Source: Thermincola carboxydiphila (lineage in GTDB: Bacteria > Bacillota > Thermincolia > Thermincolales > UBA2595). Taken from it: a DNA stretch of 64,000 bases. Shown one piece after another: positions 60,227 to 64,000 of the stretch. A program made the position numbers and the translations under genes. Location of the stretch: the NCBI GenBank assembly GCA_016841045.1, contig JAENZX010000009.1, positions 1 to 64,000 on the forward strand. The letters are read 5' to 3'. The notes under the pieces are model-generated. The model searched no databases, was not told the origin of the DNA, and saw only the letters and a list, made by a program, of their open reading frames with translations. Every line of letters starts with the position of its first letter. The first letter of the stretch is position 1.

Positions 60227-62326
60227 TTAACCCACTGTTTTCAATTTGTTTATCAACTCATCAAGATCGGCGCCTTTGGGATAAAGCACATAATTATTGA
60301 AGCGGTCACAAACAAGTTCAAACTCAGGTGTGACAATAATCGTTGTAGTTGGTTCCTCAATAATTGCCGGTCCCGAAACCTGGTTTCCATAGCCCATTAA
60401 AAGCCCATCGTATACAGGCACATCAGTAAAACTTCCGTTAAAATAAGCTTTTCTTTCTTTCTTAAAAGCCGCTTCCGGATTTTCCCCACACCATACCGCC
60501 TTTGGAGTTTCCGGTTTTTCAGTGATTCCCCGGGCACTAAGGCGCAGGTTGATTATCTCAGCCGGGGTCCCTGCCAGCGCATAACCAAAGAGCGTATCAT
60601 GTTTTTTATCAAAGTCTGCCACTAGGGTGTTGATATCTTCCGGTTTCAACTTTCCATTAATGCTGACCTCAACTTCATTGAACTGTCCCTCATACCGCAA
60701 ATCAGCGGAATAATTAATCACAATTTGTTCTGGTCTGATGTTTTCCGAAGCAAGGGTTTCCCTGGCTTCCTTCTCCATCTGGCCAAGCAGGGAATTGAGG
60801 TGATTTACATCGACCCCGTCTACTGCTGAGGTACAGGTCCGCACATAATCATGACGAAGATCTGACATAACCATTCCCGATGCACAGAAAACTGATGAAC
60901 CTCGTGGAACAATAATCATCGGAATATCCAGTTCATTAGCAATCATCCCGGCGTGAATAGGCCCGGCGCCACCGGCTACCATCAAAGCAAATTCCCTGGG
61001 ATCATAACCACGTCCGACAGAAATCTCACTAAGTCCGGCAGCCATCTTGGAATTAATTACCCGGTAGATTCCATAAGCTGCATCAATTACACTGATTCCA
61101 AGCGGTTTGGCAATCTTTTCTTCCATTATCCGAGTGGCCTTTTCATAATCGAGTTTCATTTGCCCCCCGTGGAAATAGCCTGGTTCGAGGTATCCAAGAA
61201 GCAAGTCAGCATCAGTTACTGTCGGTTCTTCACCACCAAGCCCGTAGCAAACCGGTCCGGGATCAGCCCCAGCGCTTTGAGGTCCAACCTGAAGCATACC
61301 TCCGGTATCAATCCAGGCAATGCTTCCTCCACCGGCTCCAATGGTATGGATATCAATCACCGGTGTTGCTAATCTGTGCCGGGCAATAGATGCCTCTGTC
61401 GTAATAGTTGCTTCCCCGTTCTTGATCAGGCAGGCATCAAAACTTGTTCCGCCCATATCCACGGTAATTATATTGCTTAAATCATGAGCCCGGCCGTGAT
61501 AAACCCCAGCCGCAGGGGCTCCTGCTGGTCCGGAAAGCAAAGTATTAGCGGCAAAGCGGATAGTGGATTCCGGCGCCATAACCCCACCGTTGGACTGCAT
61601 AATCAGGAGAGTCCCGTTAAAGCCAACAGATCCCAGCTTACTCAGCAAACTTTCCAGGTAATTTTTTAATATCGGCCCCACAAAAGCATTTAAAGCCACT
61701 GTACTGCAGCGTTCGTAAAGACGGATCTGAGGCAGTATATCACTTGAAGCTGAAATATACACACCAGGCAGTTCTTGTTCAATGTAACGAGCAGCCTGTT
61801 GTTCGTGCTCAGAATTAAAAAATGAAAACAAAAAACTTATTCCTAAAGACTGGATTTGCTCCTCCTTGAACTTGGCAACTGCATTTTTTAGGTCTTCTTC
61901 ATTGAGCGGGGCAAGTTCTTTGCCCTCACAGTCGACCCGTTCTTCTACCACCTGAATCAATCGGCGGGGAACAAGCGGCGTAGGCGGAGCGTATTTTGTT
62001 TCATATTGTTCTTCTTTCAAACCACGTCGTAAATTCAGAGCATCACGGAAACCTTTAGTCGTCAGGAAGCCCGTTTTCGCGCCCCTGCCGGTTAAAACAG
62101 CATTTGTCGTTATTGTCGTCCCGTGAACGATAGTCCTTACTCTGGCCAAGAACTGCGTCAACTCCACTGATTTGGCTGCCGCCATTGCTTCTAAGCCTCT
62201 AAATACCCCAATCGAGGGGTCGGCCGGGGTGGTCGGCACTTTAAATACTTCAGAAGTGCCGTCAGCATCAACCAACAAAAAATCAGTAAATGTTCCTCCA
62301 ACATCAATCCCTATTTTATAACTCAT
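60227..62326 (-). CDS. Hydantoinase A-family subunit 2
   Basis: The ATG at 62326 (MSYKIGIDVGGTFTDF) has GGGAGGAG upstream and gives 699 residues; an in-frame start ten codons earlier overlaps the ligase stop codon. Conserved motifs are intact: HGTTITTNAVLTGRG, LSGPAGAPAAG, DMGGTSFDACL, and C-terminal SGPAIIEEPTTTIIV. It is the likely ATP-hydrolysing partner of HyuB2. The first HyuA of this operon differs at two of these motifs. Confidence 0.92.
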   Translation of the reverse strand: MSYKIGIDVGGTFTDFLLVDADGTSEVFKVPTTPADPSIGVFRGLEAMAAAKSVELTQFLARVRTIVHGTTITTNAVLTGRGAKTGFLTTKGFRDALNLRRGLKEEQYETKYAPPTPLVPRRLIQVVEERVDCEGKELAPLNEEDLKNAVAKFKEEQIQSLGISFLFSFFNSEHEQQAARYIEQELPGVYISASSDILPQIRLYERCSTVALNAFVGPILKNYLESLLSKLGSVGFNGTLLIMQSNGGVMAPESTIRFAANTLLSGPAGAPAAGVYHGRAHDLSNIITVDMGGTSFDACLIKNGEATITTEASIARHRLATPVIDIHTIGAGGGSIAWIDTGGMLQVGPQSAGADPGPVCYGLGGEEPTVTDADLLLGYLEPGYFHGGQMKLDYEKATRIMEEKIAKPLGISVIDAAYGIYRVINSKMAAGLSEISVGRGYDPREFALMVAGGAGPIHAGMIANELDIPMIIVPRGSSVFCASGMVMSDLRHDYVRTCTSAVDGVDVNHLNSLLGQMEKEARETLASENIRPEQIVINYSADLRYEGQFNEVEVSINGKLKPEDINTLVADFDKKHDTLFGYALAGTPAEIINLRLSARGITEKPETPKAVWCGENPEAAFKKERKAYFNGSFTDVPVYDGLLMGYGNQVSGPAIIEEPTTTIIVTPEFELVCDRFNNYVLYPKGADLDELINKLKTVG

Positions 62327-62352
62327 TGTGCTCCTCCCTTTCCTTGGACTTA

Positions 62353-63888
62353 TCATCCAGTTTGCTTAGGCCAATATCGTTGGCGTAAGACATTTTTTAA
62401 GATTTTACCGCTGGGGTTTTTAGGTAATCCATCGATAAACTCTACCGATTTCGGAACTTTGTACCCTGCCATCTGTTTTTTGCAAAAGGCAATTATTTCT
62501 TCTTCCATTGCTTTTTGTTGATCTTTTAATACAATCACGGCATGAACCGCTTCCACCCATTTAGAATGCGGCACTCCAATTACTGCGCACTCCCTGACCT
62601 TTGGGTGAGTATAAAGCAATTCCTCGATTTCCCGGGGGTAAACATTTTCACCCCCACTGATGATCATATCTTTTTGCCGGTCAATAATATAAATATAGCC
62701 GTCTTCATCTACCGTAGCCAAATCACCCGTATGTAACCAACCATCTTTAATCGTCTGGGCTGTCAAATCTGGTTTGTTCCAGTAGCCGATCATTACCTGC
62801 TCACTGCGAATGACAATCTCGCCAATTTCCCCGGGTTTAACTTCTTCCCCCTGCTCGTTGAACACCCTGGTGTCACAGTTGGCTGATGGCAGGCCGCAGG
62901 ATGCCAGCTTTTTGGTAAGCCGCTCCGGACCTTCCACATGGTGGTCCTCAATGGATAGAGCTGTTGCAACCGGGCCATTTTCGGTTAATCCATATGCCTG
63001 GAAAAAGATTCGTCCCCATTTGTCTATTGCTTTTTTCAGTAAACTTACCGGCATAATGGAAGAGGCGTAAAAAACGATTCGCAGGGTACTGGTGTCGTAT
63101 TTTTCTATGTCAGGATGATTGAGCATATCAACAATCATGGCTGGTACTACCTGCATTGTTGTGATCCCATGTTTTTCAACGATACTTAATGCTTCTTCCG
63201 GATCGAAGCCGGTAGTTATTACATTGGTGCAGCCCCGGTAAAAATGAGCCTGAGCTACAGCGTGACCCCCGGTATGATAAAGGGGCATCATATCCAAAGT
63301 AACATCGTCTTTCCGCACTCCCATCTCCAAAGCCAGGGCATTGGCCACCTGGAATTGTCCGCGGTGAGTCAGAATAACGCCACGAGGCAAACCGGTCGTT
63401 CCGCTGGTGTAAACAATATATACAGGATCATTTTCGTCAATCTGTACTTGAGGCTGCTTATCACTGGCCCAAAACAGTAAGTCTTCGTAAGATAATTTCC
63501 CCGGGCCATCCATGACAATGTAATGGTTCACCGTTTTAAGGTCTTTCTTTAGTTCCTCAACCGTTTCAGCGTAATAACTTTCATAAAACAAAACCTCAGC
63601 GCCGGAATCGTTCAAAAGAAAGGCCAACTCCTGCGGCTTTAGACGAAAATTCAGTGGGACCAGGATAAACCCACCCCTGTCACAAGCACCGTAGAGTTCG
63701 AAGTATCGGATAGAATTTCTGGATAAAACTGCGATTCTTGAACCTTTTGTCAGCTTCAAATCCAGTAAAGAATTAATCAGACGGTAAACCCGGTTGCGGT
63801 ACTCGCGAAATGTAAGACTTTCATTGTCCCAGACAAAGGCCGCTTTGTCTGGAAATAACCGGGCATTCCTTTCCAACATTTCACCCAT
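62353..63888 (-). CDS. AMP-forming acyl-CoA ligase
   Basis: The ATG at 63888 (MGEMLERNARLFPDKAAF) follows AAGG by nine bases; an in-frame TTG lies three codons upstream. The 511-residue protein has the AMP-binding motif YTSGTTGLPRGV, the A5-A8 region WLHTGDLATVDEDGYIY and IIDRQKDMIISGGENVYPRE, and the catalytic Lys in NPSGKILK. It activates a carboxylic acid to its CoA thioester via an acyl-AMP. Next to two HyuAB pairs it could activate the carboxylated ketone, like benzoylacetate-CoA ligase in acetophenone degradation (inference). Confidence 0.92.
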   Translation of the reverse strand: MGEMLERNARLFPDKAAFVWDNESLTFREYRNRVYRLINSLLDLKLTKGSRIAVLSRNSIRYFELYGACDRGGFILVPLNFRLKPQELAFLLNDSGAEVLFYESYYAETVEELKKDLKTVNHYIVMDGPGKLSYEDLLFWASDKQPQVQIDENDPVYIVYTSGTTGLPRGVILTHRGQFQVANALALEMGVRKDDVTLDMMPLYHTGGHAVAQAHFYRGCTNVITTGFDPEEALSIVEKHGITTMQVVPAMIVDMLNHPDIEKYDTSTLRIVFYASSIMPVSLLKKAIDKWGRIFFQAYGLTENGPVATALSIEDHHVEGPERLTKKLASCGLPSANCDTRVFNEQGEEVKPGEIGEIVIRSEQVMIGYWNKPDLTAQTIKDGWLHTGDLATVDEDGYIYIIDRQKDMIISGGENVYPREIEELLYTHPKVRECAVIGVPHSKWVEAVHAVIVLKDQQKAMEEEIIAFCKKQMAGYKVPKSVEFIDGLPKNPSGKILKNVLRQRYWPKQTG

Positions 63889-63907
63889 TATAAACAACCT
63901 TAATCAC

Positions 63908-64000
63908 CTACTTTTTCAATATTTGACCCATAACTTCTGCATGAATTTCTTCTTCAGTCCGAGGATTTTTAGCTTCTACCAGCGATACCGCCTTGTTCGG
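63908..64000 (-). CDS. C-terminal end of an unknown gene (cut by window edge)
   Basis: The last 30 codons read ...KNPRTEEEIHAEVMGQILKK and end in TAG 20 bp before the ligase start, with the ligase ribosome site in between. It is on the same strand, so it is probably the preceding gene of the operon. Too little remains to identify it. Confidence 0.7.
   Translation of the reverse strand, partial: PNKAVSLVEAKNPRTEEEIHAEVMGQILKK

Overview
The window reads as chromosomal DNA of an anaerobic, spore-forming, low-to-mid GC member of the Firmicutes (class Clostridia, Desulfotomaculum/Pelotomaculum-like). The genus is a guess. The evidence is: a Gram-positive LexA box, two T-box leaders, the B. subtilis-like block polA-mutM-ytaF-coaE, an ECF sigma/anti-sigma pair, sporulation-flavoured families (YtaF, DUF3231-like), and anaerobic enzymes (tungsten-type aldehyde ferredoxin oxidoreductase, UbiD decarboxylase, a multiheme cytochrome, hydantoinase-type carboxylases). 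No phage, IS element or CRISPR array was found.

Left part (1-9.2 kb). A truncated AcoR-like sigma-54 activator gene lies behind an alcohol dehydrogenase / aldehyde ferredoxin oxidoreductase / MoaD operon. That operon has a clear -24/-12 promoter and upstream palindromes that look like enhancers, so the unit looks like an activator-controlled alcohol/aldehyde/acid redox module. It is followed by a structured intergenic repeat, a FetAB-type ABC exporter, a 59-residue membrane protein too short for usual gene calling, a Cys-rich YkgJ-like protein, a DUF4177-like protein and an M24 peptidase.

Middle part (9.4-37 kb). Glucan phosphorylase, two cell-envelope glycosyltransferases, an MscS channel and an FMN reductase come first. 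Next is a complete branched-chain amino-acid ABC transporter (livJ1, livHMGF, livJ2) with two sibling T-box leaders, apparently isoleucine-specific, one before livH and one before livJ2. An SOS mutagenesis set follows: LexA box, catalytically degenerate ImuB-like polymerase, DUF6504 and a separate DnaE2-type polymerase. After it come LysM proteins, an N-formylglutamate amidohydrolase-like protein, a PAP2-like protein, UbiD, a beta-carbonic anhydrase, and then lytic transglycosylase, coaE and ytaF.

Right-middle part (37-49 kb). mutM, polA (proofreading site lost), an ECF sigma/anti-sigma operon with a putative self-recognised promoter, a secreted lipoprotein carbonic anhydrase and tRNA-Leu(CAA) precede the least explained region (44.2-48.9 kb). 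It holds five small membrane proteins that look distantly related to one another, a tetraheme cytochrome c lying between two of them, a duplicated DUF3231-like protein, and a decayed fragment of a second DUF3231-like gene.

Right part (49-64 kb). One long minus-strand gene set encodes two HyuA/HyuB pairs (acetone/acetophenone carboxylase type), an AMP-forming acyl-CoA ligase, an acyl-CoA dehydrogenase, a short-chain dehydrogenase, a thiolase, a MaoC-like hydratase, a HAD phosphatase and a tandem DUF2889-like protein. The simplest reading is oxidation of a secondary alcohol to a ketone, ATP-dependent carboxylation, CoA activation and thiolysis. One of the two HyuA subunits has changed residues in conserved motifs, as might happen in a heteromeric carboxylase.
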